A DNA stretch of 64,000 bases from Malus domestica (GCF_042453785.1 NC_091675.1:21004501-21068500), one strand, 5' to 3'. Positions 36,887 through 47,934 are shown, counted from the stretch's first letter. Made by a program: numbers and translations. The notes: generated by a model from the sequence alone, not told the origin.

Positions 36887-38863
36887 TTAGTCATCTACTT
36901 TGCTCAAATTTCCCACCATGGAAGTGGTTACCTCATCACTTTCAAGTAACTTGATCGCTTCCTCTAACTTTCGTCTGACGATTCTTGTTCCCGAATCACA
37001 TAATGCAGCTACACTGAAAACATTATTTGCTTCATGCATCAATGAACTTAGCCGTGACGACTGGGAAGATTTCCCCATTTTGTATGACGACTCAAATGAA
37101 TCGCCACTCACTGCAACCCTTTTCTTTGCCCCTTTAGTCCATCTCTTCATTATGTATTGGGGTGGTAAGCAAGTGAAGTTTTTTAAGTCCAAAACTTTTA
37201 GGGAATGCCGGCACAAAATCCCCATGGATTCAAATAACTTACAAGAACACGAAACCATGGCAGTAGTGGAGTTGTAGTCAATCATGTAGGCTCTTTGATT
37301 ACCTTCTTCGATTGCTTCGTAAATATATTGGTTGCCATCATTACCAACTTCTATCATCCTCACAGCAAAGATACTCATAAGCTCATTTTCAAAGTATGAA
37401 TACATTTTGACAGTGTACTCAGCAGATGCATGCTTAAAGATACCACTATTTACTCTAAGATGAGGCGTACCATTTTTACAACGAAAATCCTCCTCCAACT
37501 CTGCTGTGCGCAGCACTCTTGTTTTTTTCTCGTAATGGTGGACAAGACCAATGAGATCCATTGTTTTTGTAGAAACTTGATGAAAAGTACCAGTTATGCT
37601 CTCGCCTCTATGGGGGGATCTAATATTCGCTGTGTAAGTATCTAAGCTAAAAGCAGGGCACCATTTTTCCCGAAGTGAATATAGCTTTTTCAGCCACACA
37701 TTACCTTCAAGGTTGAACTTAATAATCATGTCATTCCACGTAGCTTCAAATTCAGCTTCAGTGAGACAATCATGAAAGCATTTGTTAAAGTGCTCCTTGA
37801 ACTCAGGATTAGTACTATGAGATCCAAGATACTGTGCAGCGTTCTTAGAGATGTGCCATATGCATAGTCGATGGCGTGTCTCAGGAAGAATACTTACCAT
37901 TGCATTTCCCATTGCAATATCCTCATCTGTGAATATAGTTTTCGGTTGTTTATTTCCCATTGACACCATAAATGTTTCCAGCAACCAAGTAATTGAGTCA
38001 GCACTCACATCCGACATAAAAGCACAACCAAATAAGACATTCTTGCAGTGGTGATTAACTCCCACAAAGGGAGCACAAATGAGATTGTATTTCCTGGTTC
38101 GAAATGTGGTGTCAAAGCATACAGCATCTCCAAAGCAATCATAATCCAACTTTGATCTACTATCTCTCCAGAAAAAATTGGTCGCCCGGTTAAATTGGTC
38201 CACTTGAACACTGTAAAAAAAGTTTGGATCCTCCGCCTGTTTATGCCTAAAATAGTTTAATAAACTTTGTCCATCCCGTCCTTCTAACATTTCTTCATTC
38301 TTCCTTTGCAAACAATTATGACAACCCTTATTAGTGGACCCAACATTCTCAGTGCTGCCAGATTCTTTTCCCAAGAGGGAATACGATTGTGTTGGTTTTG
38401 GACTCCCATCAACCATAGAGCTAATGAGTGCTGCGCGCACACCTGGTATATGTCTACCTGATCGTAGAAACTGTCTTTCTTCAGGCCTAGCAAACTCATG
38501 ATTATGATCTGGGTTGAGGTGACTGATCTTCCACACGCCATTGTCCACAGTGAATCGAATCATAGCCTTACAGCCTGTTCTAGTGTCTAGTCTTCTCACC
38601 TTCTTCACTTCACACAAATCTTCATCTGGTTGAAACCCTTCTTTTGAACAAAAAAAGTCACGCTGCCGGACATTATTGTGGGAATCTCTTCGAATATTCC
38701 CTTTACGGATACTAAAACCTTTCTTAAAGGCATATATGTTGCATAGATTGTAAGCTTCAGCTTCATTACTCACCTCCATCCCCACTTTTAGTTCATCAAT
38801 CGCTTCAAATATTTCTTCCTTGTCATTTTTCTCTAATACTTTCCCTCGCCAATCGTTATCCAT
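36887..38863 (-). CDS. FAR1-related sequence (FRS) protein
   Basis: A single long exon. I choose the ATG at 38863 (MDNDWRGK), giving 658 residues; an in-frame ATG at 38905 would add 14 hydrophobic residues that look like untranslated sequence. Numbering from the longer start: FAR1 DNA-binding domain about 48-138 (AYNLCNIYAFKKGFSIRKG .. GCKAMIRF .. NPDHNHEF); MULE transposase-like domain about 258-356 with acidic positions D265 (VCFDTTF) and D327 (IFTDEDIAMG) and the CIWHI motif; SWIM zinc finger C553, C555, C565, H567 (SCSCKLFESMGILCRHSL). FRS proteins are transcription factors descended from Mutator-like transposases and, in known cases, act in light and starch signalling. Length and domain order are normal, so this looks functional. 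Confidence 0.92.
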   Translation of the reverse strand: MDNDWRGKVLEKNDKEEIFEAIDELKVGMEVSNEAEAYNLCNIYAFKKGFSIRKGNIRRDSHNNVRQRDFFCSKEGFQPDEDLCEVKKVRRLDTRTGCKAMIRFTVDNGVWKISHLNPDHNHEFARPEERQFLRSGRHIPGVRAALISSMVDGSPKPTQSYSLLGKESGSTENVGSTNKGCHNCLQRKNEEMLEGRDGQSLLNYFRHKQAEDPNFFYSVQVDQFNRATNFFWRDSRSKLDYDCFGDAVCFDTTFRTRKYNLICAPFVGVNHHCKNVLFGCAFMSDVSADSITWLLETFMVSMGNKQPKTIFTDEDIAMGNAMVSILPETRHRLCIWHISKNAAQYLGSHSTNPEFKEHFNKCFHDCLTEAEFEATWNDMIIKFNLEGNVWLKKLYSLREKWCPAFSLDTYTANIRSPHRGESITGTFHQVSTKTMDLIGLVHHYEKKTRVLRTAELEEDFRCKNGTPHLRVNSGIFKHASAEYTVKMYSYFENELMSIFAVRMIEVGNDGNQYIYEAIEEGNQRAYMIDYNSTTAMVSCSCKLFESMGILCRHSLKVLDLKNFTCLPPQYIMKRWTKGAKKRVAVSGDSFESSYKMGKSSQSSRLSSLMHEANNVFSVAALCDSGTRIVRRKLEEAIKLLESDEVTTSMVGNLSKVDD

Positions 38864-38905
38864 TACCCAAAATAACTCCCTAATCATAAACAACACATTC
38901 TTCAA

Positions 38906-40620
38906 TACTTGTATTCAGAAAATAGAAAAACCCACATCTCGCACTTTATTTATTAGCCTCAGCCTGTAAATTACCTAAAACTAAACAGCCAAATTTATGT
39001 TATGTGCTTTATTTTTTAGGAAAACTAATGAAAATGGTTTGAAAACTTTGAGTTTTAACGATAAGGACAAAATAAAGGGTAAAGTGAATAGTACCAGTAT
39101 TGACTTTTTTAGTGTAAAAATGTGGTTTTTCGTTAAAGTGAACGGGACCGTGTTTTCGTTAAAGTTCCTTTTTTTTTTTTTTTTTTACCCGAAGTTAAGA
39201 TTCATATACTACATTTGAAATCCAAAAATCCAAAACAAAACCCAGATCAAGAAATTGTATTTACGTAATTAGAGGAAGCAAAGTTCAAAACTTCAGCACA
39301 ACAAATCAAATCAATTAAAATAATAAATAAGAAAAAGAAAAAACAGACCCAAGAAATATAAAGTGCGAGCGCAAATGCAACATTTACAAAATTCAGAGTT
39401 TCCCCAATTTTGTTTAAGCAATTAGAATTCATTTTTTGGAAATTATCAATCAATATATAATGACAAATTAGCATCAAGTTTCATAAACGAAGTACCCACC
39501 AATCCAACACCAGTAATCATATCAGAAAAAAAAACCGAGAGATGAGAGAGGAGGTACCTTATACGGCGCCGTTTGAGGGAGGCTACGCGGCTGTGAACGG
39601 GAATTCGGGTCGTCGGGAATAGAGAAGAGGACGTTGGAGTTTGGGACTGACCGAGGACTGAGGAGTGCTGTCACCGACTCGCTGTTCCAAGACATTTGTC
39701 TATGCTCTATAGAGATGAACACAACGCTGCGTTTTGGGCTTATCTTTGTTAGTTTTCGTTATGGCGGGTTTAAACTAACGAATTGCCATCCATCTAATTT
39801 TTCTTTCTTTTTGTCTCAATAAAATTATCATGTTTTGTGATTAAAATAGATAAAAAAAAGAATTTAAAATCCAGCATTAGGAAAGAATTGATTATTTATA
39901 AAAGTTCAGAGAAGTATTCGATTAAAATTAAAATTCAAGAAGAAATTTACTAATTAGAAAATTTTAGATGGATAATTAGTTAGCAAATCGACAAATATGC
40001 CATATTTTAAAGGTAGAGGGGATTAGGTGATTTTATTTCACTATAAACTTGTTTAAGACGTGAGATGGATTCTCGTAATTTTGTGAAAAATGTGGTACTA
40101 ATGACATAGTCGAGGTTTGGCATATCATCCCAAACGTTTTCTCATTAAATAGACCCCACGTCAAAAGCTTGTTTATAAACTTGTTCGTAATGTTTTGTAG
40201 GGCAATGTGTTGTACAACTTAATCTTTCTAGCTACTGATCGAACTTTCGTCCGGTATTTGACAAATTATTATTCCATCTTTAAAGAAATTGGGATCATTT
40301 ACCATTCAATTTTAATTCAATAGTGAAAGAAAAACTAAAACGACACAAAAAATTTATAAAAAAACAATAAATTATTTTTCTTAACCTTTGAATCAAGATC
40401 GAACCGTGAAAATTATAAATTTGGGTGTATGGTTAAAAGTCTATAGAATGTAGGATATTGGTGAATCGAGATGTTTGGTTACAAGTGTGATATCATATTT
40501 TTAATTGAAATGGCTATAAAAGGTTAATTTTGCCATTTCAAAATTAATTTGTTGATACCAGCATTAAATTAACAGAACTTTAACGAAAGAGGTGTAGGGT
40601 TTTGGGAAATAATTTTAAAA
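38906..40620. other. Intergenic; FRS upstream region with a MITE
   Basis: Contains the MITE at 39017-39171. On the minus strand a possible 5' untranslated exon lies near 39550-39720 (GC-richer than its surroundings, with a donor-like 'ggtacc' at about 39552). No other gene seen. Confidence 0.4.
39017..39171 (+). mobile_element. Small MITE, family 'aggaaaactaatgaaaa'
   Basis: The best preserved copy of the family: starts 'aggaaaactaatgaaaa', continues 'acgataaggacaaaataaag' and 'tttttcgttaaagtgaac', ends 'cgttaaagttcc'. Located upstream of the FRS gene. Confidence 0.75.
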
Positions 40621-40624
40621 CATC

Positions 40625-40923
40625 AAAGAATATTAGTGATATGTTTAAAACCTAAGGAGTTTTGTGAGAACGCAACAAAGAATATTAGTGAACATAAATA
40701 TGTTCAAAACTTAAGGAGTTTTGTGAGAACGCAATAAAGAATAGGGGTGTGCTATCCACACACATTTTTTTACTTCTCACACACCCCTTATTAATTTATG
40801 TCCGTTAATCTTTTTCAATTCATCCGATCCGACGGCCGAAAACCAAAAAGGTGTGGGAGAAGTAAAAAGGGGTGTGTGGATATCACACCCCTAAAGAATA
40901 TTAGTGATATGTTCAAAACCTTC
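40625..40923 (+). repeat. ~65-bp tandem repeat interrupted by transposons
   Basis: Units of 'caaagaatattagtg', 'atgttcaaaac' and 'aaggagttttgtgagaacgc' occur at about 40623, 40677 and, after a MITE, from about 40893. Continuation after the next element at 41783 ('agagttttgtgaaaacgcga') shows that the array was split twice. Confidence 0.75.
40743..40892. mobile_element. hAT-like MITE
   Basis: A 150-bp element with inverted termini 'aggggtgtg..atccacaca' and 'tgtgtggatatcacacccct', flanked by the direct repeat AAAGAAT (736-742 and 893-899 in the 40-kb block), 7 bp or 8 bp depending on where the element edge is drawn. The centre has 'gatccgacggccg', shared in part with 44909-45093. Confidence 0.8.
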
Positions 40924-41782
40924 GGGTGCGTTTGTTGTACCGGACTATCTCGGACGGAACTAACTTTAGGGATTAAACTGGACTGGCTTAGATTAGACTA
41001 AGCTGAATTAATTTAGTGAAGTGTTTGGTGCAGTGTCGGACTAAAAAGTAGGATAATTAACAAAACTTTAATATTATATTATTTAACCAATATCTATTAA
41101 TATTTTAATATTAATATATTTATTTATTCTTTTATACTCTTCATCCTCTCTCATATCCTCTCTTTTTCTCCACCCATGTTCCTCCTGCCCTTTCCCTCTT
41201 TTACTCTGTTTCTTTGTCCCACTGTCACTCTCCCCACTCCCTCTTTTTTGTCCCTTTTCACTCAAATTACGTTGCTATGTTCTTCTCTTCTTCAAAGTAT
41301 GAAACTCTGAAATAAATTTCAGTTCTTTGATATTACAACTTAGTTCTTGGCGTTGGATTAAATCCAAAGCAAATCCAGCTAGGTATTCCTCCTTGAAGCA
41401 AAAAGGGCAATATGGGTTGTGGGTTCGTTGGGTTTCATAAGAGGGAGAGAAATCAATTTGAAGCAAAGAGGAAGTTGGGTTCGTGAGACGAAGGAGATCG
41501 GCAAGACGACAAGATTTGGTGATGGGTTTGCGGGATGATGGAGATCAGCGAGACGGCAGGATTTGGCGATGCATGCTTGCAAATTGCAAACGATGCAGAT
41601 ATTAGAGAGCCAGGATTAGCAATCCCATCCTTTTCGAGGTCCTAGCTAAGACGAGGTAGCGAAGCCTTTAGTCGGAACGAGTCCGACTTAATCCCATTAA
41701 AGATAGTCCCGGATCAAACCAAACACGGAGTAGTAAGCTAATCTAGTCTAGTAAAACCTAACGAGCCCAAACAAACATACCC
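40924..41782. mobile_element. Non-autonomous DNA transposon with GGGTRYGTTTGTT termini
   Basis: The left end 'gggtgcgtttgtt' and the complement of the right end 'gggtatgtttgtt' are inverted repeats, with more diverged inverted similarity further in ('ggactatct' and 'agatagtcc'). Inserted in the tandem array described at 40625. A clean target duplication was not found, so the superfamily is open. No transposase frame. Confidence 0.65.
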
Positions 41783-41989
41783 GAAGAGTTTTGTGAAAAC
41801 GCGATAAACTTCAAAAGGCTGTATGTGTAATTAACCCCTAGAGATAAAAGTTCAATTCCGATCCAACCGTCAGAAAATCATTCTCTACTTTTCATGAAAC
41901 GCAGCGTCTTATCTGGGTAGCGGGACTTTAACTTCTTCATATGCATTTCTCAGAGTCGCGCGCAGCAGCAGGAGGGCTCGGATAGTCCA

Positions 41990-43945
41990 ATGCAAAATCT
42001 TTCTCGCAAATTCTCAACAGTCCCAATTCACAAGCTTCTACCTTCCCAGCTTCATCAGCACAGACCACATCCGGCCGAAATCTTCTCGGAGTTTCAGCAG
42101 AGGCGGAAGCTCTTGGAGCACAAACTCGTCGCCGTTCTAGATGGATGCGCCGGCCTCCGCCAAGTCAAAGCGGTTCACGGTCACCTCCTCCTCCACGGCC
42201 TCGGCCAATGCTGCTACGTTCTCACCAAGCTCATCCGCACGCTCACGAAGCTCGACGTCCCCATGGACGCGTATCCGCTCCTAGTCTTCCGACAGATCAA
42301 GTACCCAAACCCGTTTCTCTGGACGGCTATGATCCGCGGGTACAGTATCCAAGGACCTGTTTCGGAATCGCTGAATTTTTATACTTGTATGAGGAAATCG
42401 GGTGTTGGGCCGGTGTCGTTTACGTTCTCGGCGCTTTTTAAGGCCTGTGGGGATGTGCTTGATGTGAATTTGGGGCGGCAGATTCATGCCCACACGATTT
42501 TAGTTGGTGGGTTCGTGGCGGATTTGTATGTGGGGAACACTATGATCGATATGTATGTGAAATGTGGGTTTTTGGAGTGTGGGCGCAAGGTGTTTGATGA
42601 AATGCCTGAGAGGGATGTTGTTTCTTGGACTGAGTTGATTGTTGCTTATACCAAGGTTGGGGATATGGAATCAGCTCGGGAGTTGTTTGAGGGGTTGCCT
42701 GCAAAAGATATGGTGGCGTGGACTGCAATGGTTAACGGTTATGCTCAGAATGCCCATCCGAGAGAGGCGTTGGATTGCTTTGAGAGAATGCAGTGTGCTG
42801 GTGTAGGAACTGATGAGATTACATTGGCTGGTCTCATTTCGGCTTGTGCACAATTAGGTGCGTCTAAATATGCTAATTGGGTTCGGGACATTGCTGAGAA
42901 ATCCGGTTTTGGGCCTACTGAAAATGTTCTTGTGGGTTCTGCATTGATAGATATGTACTCCAAGTGTGGAAGCTTGGATAATGCATTCAAGGTTTTTCAG
43001 GGAATGAAGGAAAGAAACGTATTTTCTTATAGCTCAATGATTTTGGGGTTTGCAATGCACGGTCGTGCAAGTGCAGCGATAGAATTATTTCATGAGATGT
43101 TGACGACCGAGATAAGACCTAACAAGGTTACTTTTATAGGGGTGCTGACAGCTTGCAGCCATGCTGGTATGGTTGATCAAGGTCGGCAGTTATTTGCAAC
43201 CATGGAGAAGTACTATGATGTTGTTCCAACAGCTGATCATTACACTTGCATGGTAGACCTACTTGGTCGAGCTGGGCGCTTGGAAGAAGCTCTTGACCTT
43301 GTTGAAACAATGCCAATAGATGCCCATGGAGGCGTGTGGGGAGCTCTACTAGGGGCATGTCGTACCCATGGGAATCCCGACATTGCTCAGATTGCTGCTA
43401 ACCATCTTTTTGAGCTTGAACCTGATAGCATTGGAAACTATGTAGTGCTCTCGAACATTTATGCATCAGCAGGAAGGTGGGATGAGGTTTCAAGAGTGAG
43501 GAAGTTGATGAGGGAAAAGGGTCTGAAAAAGAAACCTGCATATAGTTGGGTTGAAACAAAGAAAGGTGTAATTCACGAGTTCTGTGCAGGTGAAACAACC
43601 CATCCAGAGTACACCGAGATTAAGAAGACGTTGGAGGACCTTCTGGACAGATTACTGGCTAATGGCTACCAGCCTAACCTGGATTCCGCGGCTTATGCTG
43701 TGGGAGATGATGAAAAGACGCGTATATTAATGTCTCATAGTGAAAAGCTAGCTTTAGCGTATGCATTGCTCAGTACAGATTCTGTTTCCACCATTAAGAT
43801 TATGAAGAACATTAGGATTTGTGAAGACTGTCATTCGTTTATGTGTGGTGCATCCCAAGTTACGGGGAGGGAGATTGTCGTGAGAGATAACATGAGATTC
43901 CACCACTTCCACAACGGGACATGCTCTTGCGGAAACTTTTGGTGA
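41990..43945 (+). CDS. Pentatricopeptide repeat protein, PLS class with E/E+ and DYW domain
   Basis: A single-exon gene of 651 residues. The N-terminus (MQNLSRKFSTVPIHKLLP) fits an organelle targeting peptide. About 100-480 is a run of PPR motifs of P, L and S types (NPFLWTAMIRGYS, DLYVGNTMIDMYVKCG, DVVSWTELIVAYTK, RPNKVTFIGVLTACSHAG). Then come E/E+ motifs and a DYW domain with the cytidine-deaminase signature HSEKLA near 583-588 and CEDCH near 611-615, plus a C-terminal CSCG. PPR-DYW proteins bind organellar RNA and edit specific C to U. The final tripeptide is NFW rather than the usual DYW. The start is the first ATG after an in-frame upstream region with no other candidate. Confidence 0.94.
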   Translation: MQNLSRKFSTVPIHKLLPSQLHQHRPHPAEIFSEFQQRRKLLEHKLVAVLDGCAGLRQVKAVHGHLLLHGLGQCCYVLTKLIRTLTKLDVPMDAYPLLVFRQIKYPNPFLWTAMIRGYSIQGPVSESLNFYTCMRKSGVGPVSFTFSALFKACGDVLDVNLGRQIHAHTILVGGFVADLYVGNTMIDMYVKCGFLECGRKVFDEMPERDVVSWTELIVAYTKVGDMESARELFEGLPAKDMVAWTAMVNGYAQNAHPREALDCFERMQCAGVGTDEITLAGLISACAQLGASKYANWVRDIAEKSGFGPTENVLVGSALIDMYSKCGSLDNAFKVFQGMKERNVFSYSSMILGFAMHGRASAAIELFHEMLTTEIRPNKVTFIGVLTACSHAGMVDQGRQLFATMEKYYDVVPTADHYTCMVDLLGRAGRLEEALDLVETMPIDAHGGVWGALLGACRTHGNPDIAQIAANHLFELEPDSIGNYVVLSNIYASAGRWDEVSRVRKLMREKGLKKKPAYSWVETKKGVIHEFCAGETTHPEYTEIKKTLEDLLDRLLANGYQPNLDSAAYAVGDDEKTRILMSHSEKLALAYALLSTDSVSTIKIMKNIRICEDCHSFMCGASQVTGREIVVRDNMRFHHFHNGTCSCGNFW

Positions 43946-44404
43946 TTGAACCTGCAGATGAAGATTGTTGGAAGAAGATTACAGAGCAATGATTGATAAG
44001 GCGGAAGGCCGGTTTCAAGCAATATGAGCATTTATGGAACACAATGGGAAATTACTCTTGCTCCTTGGGCAAACGTGACAGCCAATGCAGTCGAAGTTCA
44101 ACCATCATTTGGATTTTGGAGCAAAGATTTTGCTGGTCTGCTGCCGTGGTATTGGAGGCTTTCACGACGTAACAGAGTTTTGAGAGATTTATTAGAAGTA
44201 CATGAAGCCTCGAAGACTTGCAGCTATGACAATTCAGAACCGTCGCTGGAGCCCTCGGCATTTCATTTCATATACGAAGAATATTTGAGTATCTCCACTC
44301 TTTTATTTTATGTTAAAATTTTGTATCAATTCAGCCTTTCGGAATAAGAGAATTTGTATGTACAATTTTGAAACATCAGCTGATCAATCGTAGCACTGGA
44401 AATA
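43946..44404 (+). other. Probable 3' UTR of the PPR gene
   Basis: No separate gene supported. It holds T/A-rich text with polyadenylation-like signals around 44300-44350, then abuts the plastid fragment. Confidence 0.4.
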
Positions 44405-44582
44405 ATATTCTATATTGGAATTATTATTGCTTTTGCTATCAAATCACCGATCTTACCCTTACATACATAGTTACCAGACACCATGAAGACACACATTACA
44501 GTATTTGTATGTTTTTAGCTGGAATCTTATTGAAAATGGGAGCGTATGGATTGGTTCGAATCAATATGGAATTATTAACCCC
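44405..44582 (+). pseudogene. ndhD: Plastid-derived fragment of ndhD (NUPT)
   Basis: Two frames together correspond to a segment of plastid NdhD (a NADH dehydrogenase-like complex subunit): first [18 protein letters not shown], then, after a stop at the expected Trp codon (TAG) and a frameshift, LPDT, and in the next frame [28 protein letters not shown]. Similarity ends abruptly at about 44580. A nonfunctional nuclear copy of plastid DNA. Confidence 0.88.
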
Positions 44583-45562
44583 ACAAGACATCGCCATATG
44601 ACGTTGCCATTTTAAGCAACAAATAAGTGACATTACTATTAAGCGACAAACACGTGCTAAAATTTGAAAGGAATAATATGACCGTGGTAAAAAATGTACT
44701 CATCTTTTAAGGGGAATTTTGTCTAGCCATCACAATCCAGCAAATGATATTGATTTCCTTCTATGTTATGAAAGATCTCACTCTCAATCATATGCTTATG
44801 AAGATGGTTGATGAACATTGCATCAAATACAATACATGATTGCATGTTCAACTCGATCAATTGAGCTCCATTACCTACATGTCTAACTGCACCAATACTA
44901 ACTTTAATTTAAGGGGTGTGCTTTCACACACCTTTTGTCAATTTCTATCATTTGATAATTTAAGGGGTGTGCTTTCACACACCCTTTGTCAGTTTCTATA
45001 ATTTGATATTCTTTAAATCAGTCGATTCAACGGCCGTAAATTAAGAGAATGTGTGTGAAATAAAAAGGACCGTGTTATCCACACATCCTTAATTTAATCA
45101 ATGATCCACATCGATAAAAATATAAAAAAATAATCAATGATCCACGAAAAATAACCCCTTTTCTTTAGGCATGTTTGTGACCTCTTTTCCATACGCCAAA
45201 TGTATTTCAAATGGGCAGAGCCAGGCCCCCAGCATTTGCCGTCACTGTATTTGAAATGAATTAACCGTTAACAGCACTGTAAAACTGGCCACGGACTTTG
45301 ATTTGTGTCTTTTGTCTCTTAGAGCAACTCCCACTCTGGATGGTGATGAGAGTCGTTTGTTTCCTTTGTTGGCGTTGCTGAATAACATGTTCATGTTCTT
45401 GTTATTGTCACACCGTACACACAATTGTAGGATGTTATAAAACCAATTCTGCAACAATAATTAAACCAGAATCACTGTACTGAGCTAAATATATGAACAT
45501 AAACGACAGACAAAGTTACATATCACAAAGACAAACGACACTGCGAAGTGCTGAGCTTGCAC
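44583..45562. other. Intergenic between ndhD fragment and retrotransposon nest
   Basis: Apart from the MITE at 44909-45093 no gene or element is recognised. Confidence 0.5.
44909..45093. mobile_element. MITE with duplicated left end
   Basis: The left end 'ttaaggggtgtgctttcaca' occurs twice (about 44909 and 44963, 54 bp apart). The right end 'ttatccacacatccttaa' is the imperfect inverted partner. The core 'cgattcaacggccg' resembles that of the MITE at 40743. Confidence 0.65.
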
Positions 45563-45951
45563 TGTTGGAAACTATTAGTATTGAGTAATGTTATTCATAC
45601 CAAGTTTGGTATACGAGAAGTCTTTCTCCTTTCTTTCCTTAGGTTTTGCAAATTGTTCAAATGATGTGGCTGTTCACATCAGATGCCACCTAAGGTGATA
45701 TAGAAATGTGGTACAAAAACATAGTATGAACAACATTAGGGTTTACTTTAATGTTTGGTTTCTTGGGCTTAACCCGTTAACATTAGGGTTAGGATTAGCT
45801 TATTATAAATAGCATGCTTGGTATTCGGTCGTGAATATGTTAGCCACGATGTAACCTCTTCGGATTTTGTAGCCGTTTTGACATTCTTAGTTTGTTTAAT
45901 AATATTCTTATTATTTTGTAGTATTGTTCATCGCACACTCTGATATTCTCA
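45563..45951 (+). repeat. 5' LTR of the outermost element, with an inserted MITE
   Basis: About 45586-45738 is a ~153-bp insert with inverted ends 'taatgttattcatacc' and 'gtatgaacaacatta'. The second LTR at 63861 lacks it, reading directly from 'actattagcattt' to 'gtttactttaatg'. The TATA-like 'ttataaatag' is at about 45803. Confidence 0.8.
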
Positions 45952-46954
45952 ATTTGGTATCAGAGCAGGTTTCATCCTTTGGGATTTAATCTGCTTTGGG
46001 TTGGTATCCGTTTGCTTGTGTCTGTTTACTGTTCATATTCAGATTGTCTACTTGTGTTTGACAGTTTGCAAAGAAAAAAGGTGTGTTTAATTTTTTCAGT
46101 TGTGTTGACGGCCTTCTGCTTCTTCCCTTCCGTCCGTATTCGTTTCTGGTCACCTGCACGTTTGGACGAAGCTCTGACCCGAGAACCACTTGGATTGAGT
46201 TCGTCTCCACTTGAACTCCTGCAAATCAGATTTGATAAACCCACCGTTTATGTTCCGCACTGTACTTGCCATCTCCACTGCACCGAAACCTGATCAGTTC
46301 CGTCCACAACCTGCACCTCCCCACCATACCCGTGAACTCGTCTACCCACCACCGTGCTGCCTTCGCACCATACCTACATCCTTCCCGCCGCTTTGATCTG
46401 CACTTCACCGCCGTTGCTATCCCATCGCGTCCAAAATCCCAGAATTGAGATCCCATACCTGCACTCATATTTGTTTTCTCTGGAGAACACTGCCCAAAAA
46501 GAGAGGTTGAAAGGAAGAGGAAGAAAAAAAAAAGAAAAAAAAAAGACGTGATGTTTGGAATGAAAACAAAGAGAAAAAGTGAGATAGGCCTGCATGGGCA
46601 AGGAGAAAAATTATTAGTTTTTGAGTTTCTGAGAGGCCCACATGGGCAATGTGGCCTGTTGTTGAAATCTTTTGTTGTTGGTGTTGGCTTGTTTGAGATT
46701 GTTTTGTGACCGGCACTCGAGTGTTTGAAATTGTGACCACTTAAGTGATGGTGTTTGTGTTTGTTCATTCGTTGCTACAATTGAGATATGGAAATCTCGT
46801 TCGTTTAATGACGAGTTCTTTCTATACTCTCAACACTAACCAGTCTGAATTAGAATCAGTTGGCAGTTTGCCAATCCAGTCAAGTCCAGTTCATCAGTCA
46901 AATCAAGTCTAAGTCAATTTCGCCTGTCAAGTTAAGTCAAGTCAAATTTGCATG
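45952..46954 (+). other. Internal DNA of the outermost element, left part
   Basis: Begins with the primer binding site. Contains T/C-rich and GA-rich stretches but no frame with gag or pol similarity; the open frames on either strand look random. Interrupted at 46955-46959 (CTTAC) by the gypsy element. Confidence 0.55.
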
Positions 46955-46959
46955 CTTAC

Positions 46960-47533
46960 TGTGGAGAAAAAAATAATCACAAGGCGACACGTGGATTTTT
47001 GGGTAAAAGAGGACAAAAATACCCTTAAGGCATACCGGGATTCCTACGCGCTAGCAGCGGACAATCATCTGTCAATCAAAACAAAAGTGCCCAAAATAGG
47101 TAACAAATTCAAAATTATTTCATCCATCCTCATCCTATATTTTTCACAAGGTAATCATTCCATAACTTACAAAATATTCCACATAAATGACATAACCCTC
47201 AAAATATTTATACCAAAATGTGTTAATTAACCAATTAATGGATTAATTTCCTAATTAATCCGTTAAATCACACATTAAACCATAAGTTACACCCTATCCT
47301 TATAAATAGGCTCCCATTTTCACCAAAAGATCAGTCCAACACTCTTGATAAAATTCTCTAGAATTCTCAAACACTTTTTCTCTCTAAATTCTAACTTTGG
47401 CATTGGAGGTTCTTCGGCCAAAGCTCCCCCATTCATCGTGGGCGCGTGAGGCTCTTGGCATTGACCTAAGGTGTTAATTGTTTTGTAGGTGCAATTTTGT
47501 CCAAGATCAAGGAGGAAGAAATTTGCATCCACA
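46960..47533 (+). repeat. 5' LTR of the gypsy element
   Basis: 574 bp; contains 'gacacgtggatttttgggt', a TATA box 'ataaatagg' near 47300, and ends 'ttgcatccaca'. It differs from the 3' LTR by many substitutions and small indels, indicating an older insertion than the nested element. Confidence 0.9.
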
Positions 47534-47535
47534 AA

Positions 47536-47554
47536 TTGGTGCTTTCATTGAGAG
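47536..47554 (+). other. Primer binding site of the gypsy element
   Basis: TTGGTGCTTTCATTGAGAG directly after the 5' LTR, a primer site seen in many plant gypsy elements. Confidence 0.75.
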
Positions 47555-47934
47555 TTGAGATCCATACTCGTAGAAGACTCTCGCATAAAAAGGTTTTTCT
47601 CTATTTTCTAGTCCATTTGAATATTTTTCATATGTTCTTATTATTAGAATTTTTTATTTGCAAAGGTTCTTTGATAAAACGTATAAGAAAAATATAATGG
47701 TTAGAAATTTAGAAAATTCCATAAGTGAAAATTCCAATATTCAAGAAATGGGACCACGACGATCCATGAGGCTAAATGTGATTATAAAAGTGGCACCATC
47801 GCTACCGGGCTCCACCATGGCAACCACCGCGGTGGCCACCACAGTCACCATTACCTGCAGCGAGGTTCATGGCACCGCTACCATGGCCCAAGCTGTGCCA
47901 TCCAAGGCTCACGACACCAAAGCTATGGCCCAAG

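Noticed and set aside
46226..46768. 180-codon minus-strand frame in the outer element
   Set aside because: Phe/Lys-rich translation of T-runs with no recognisable domain, within LTR-element internal DNA.
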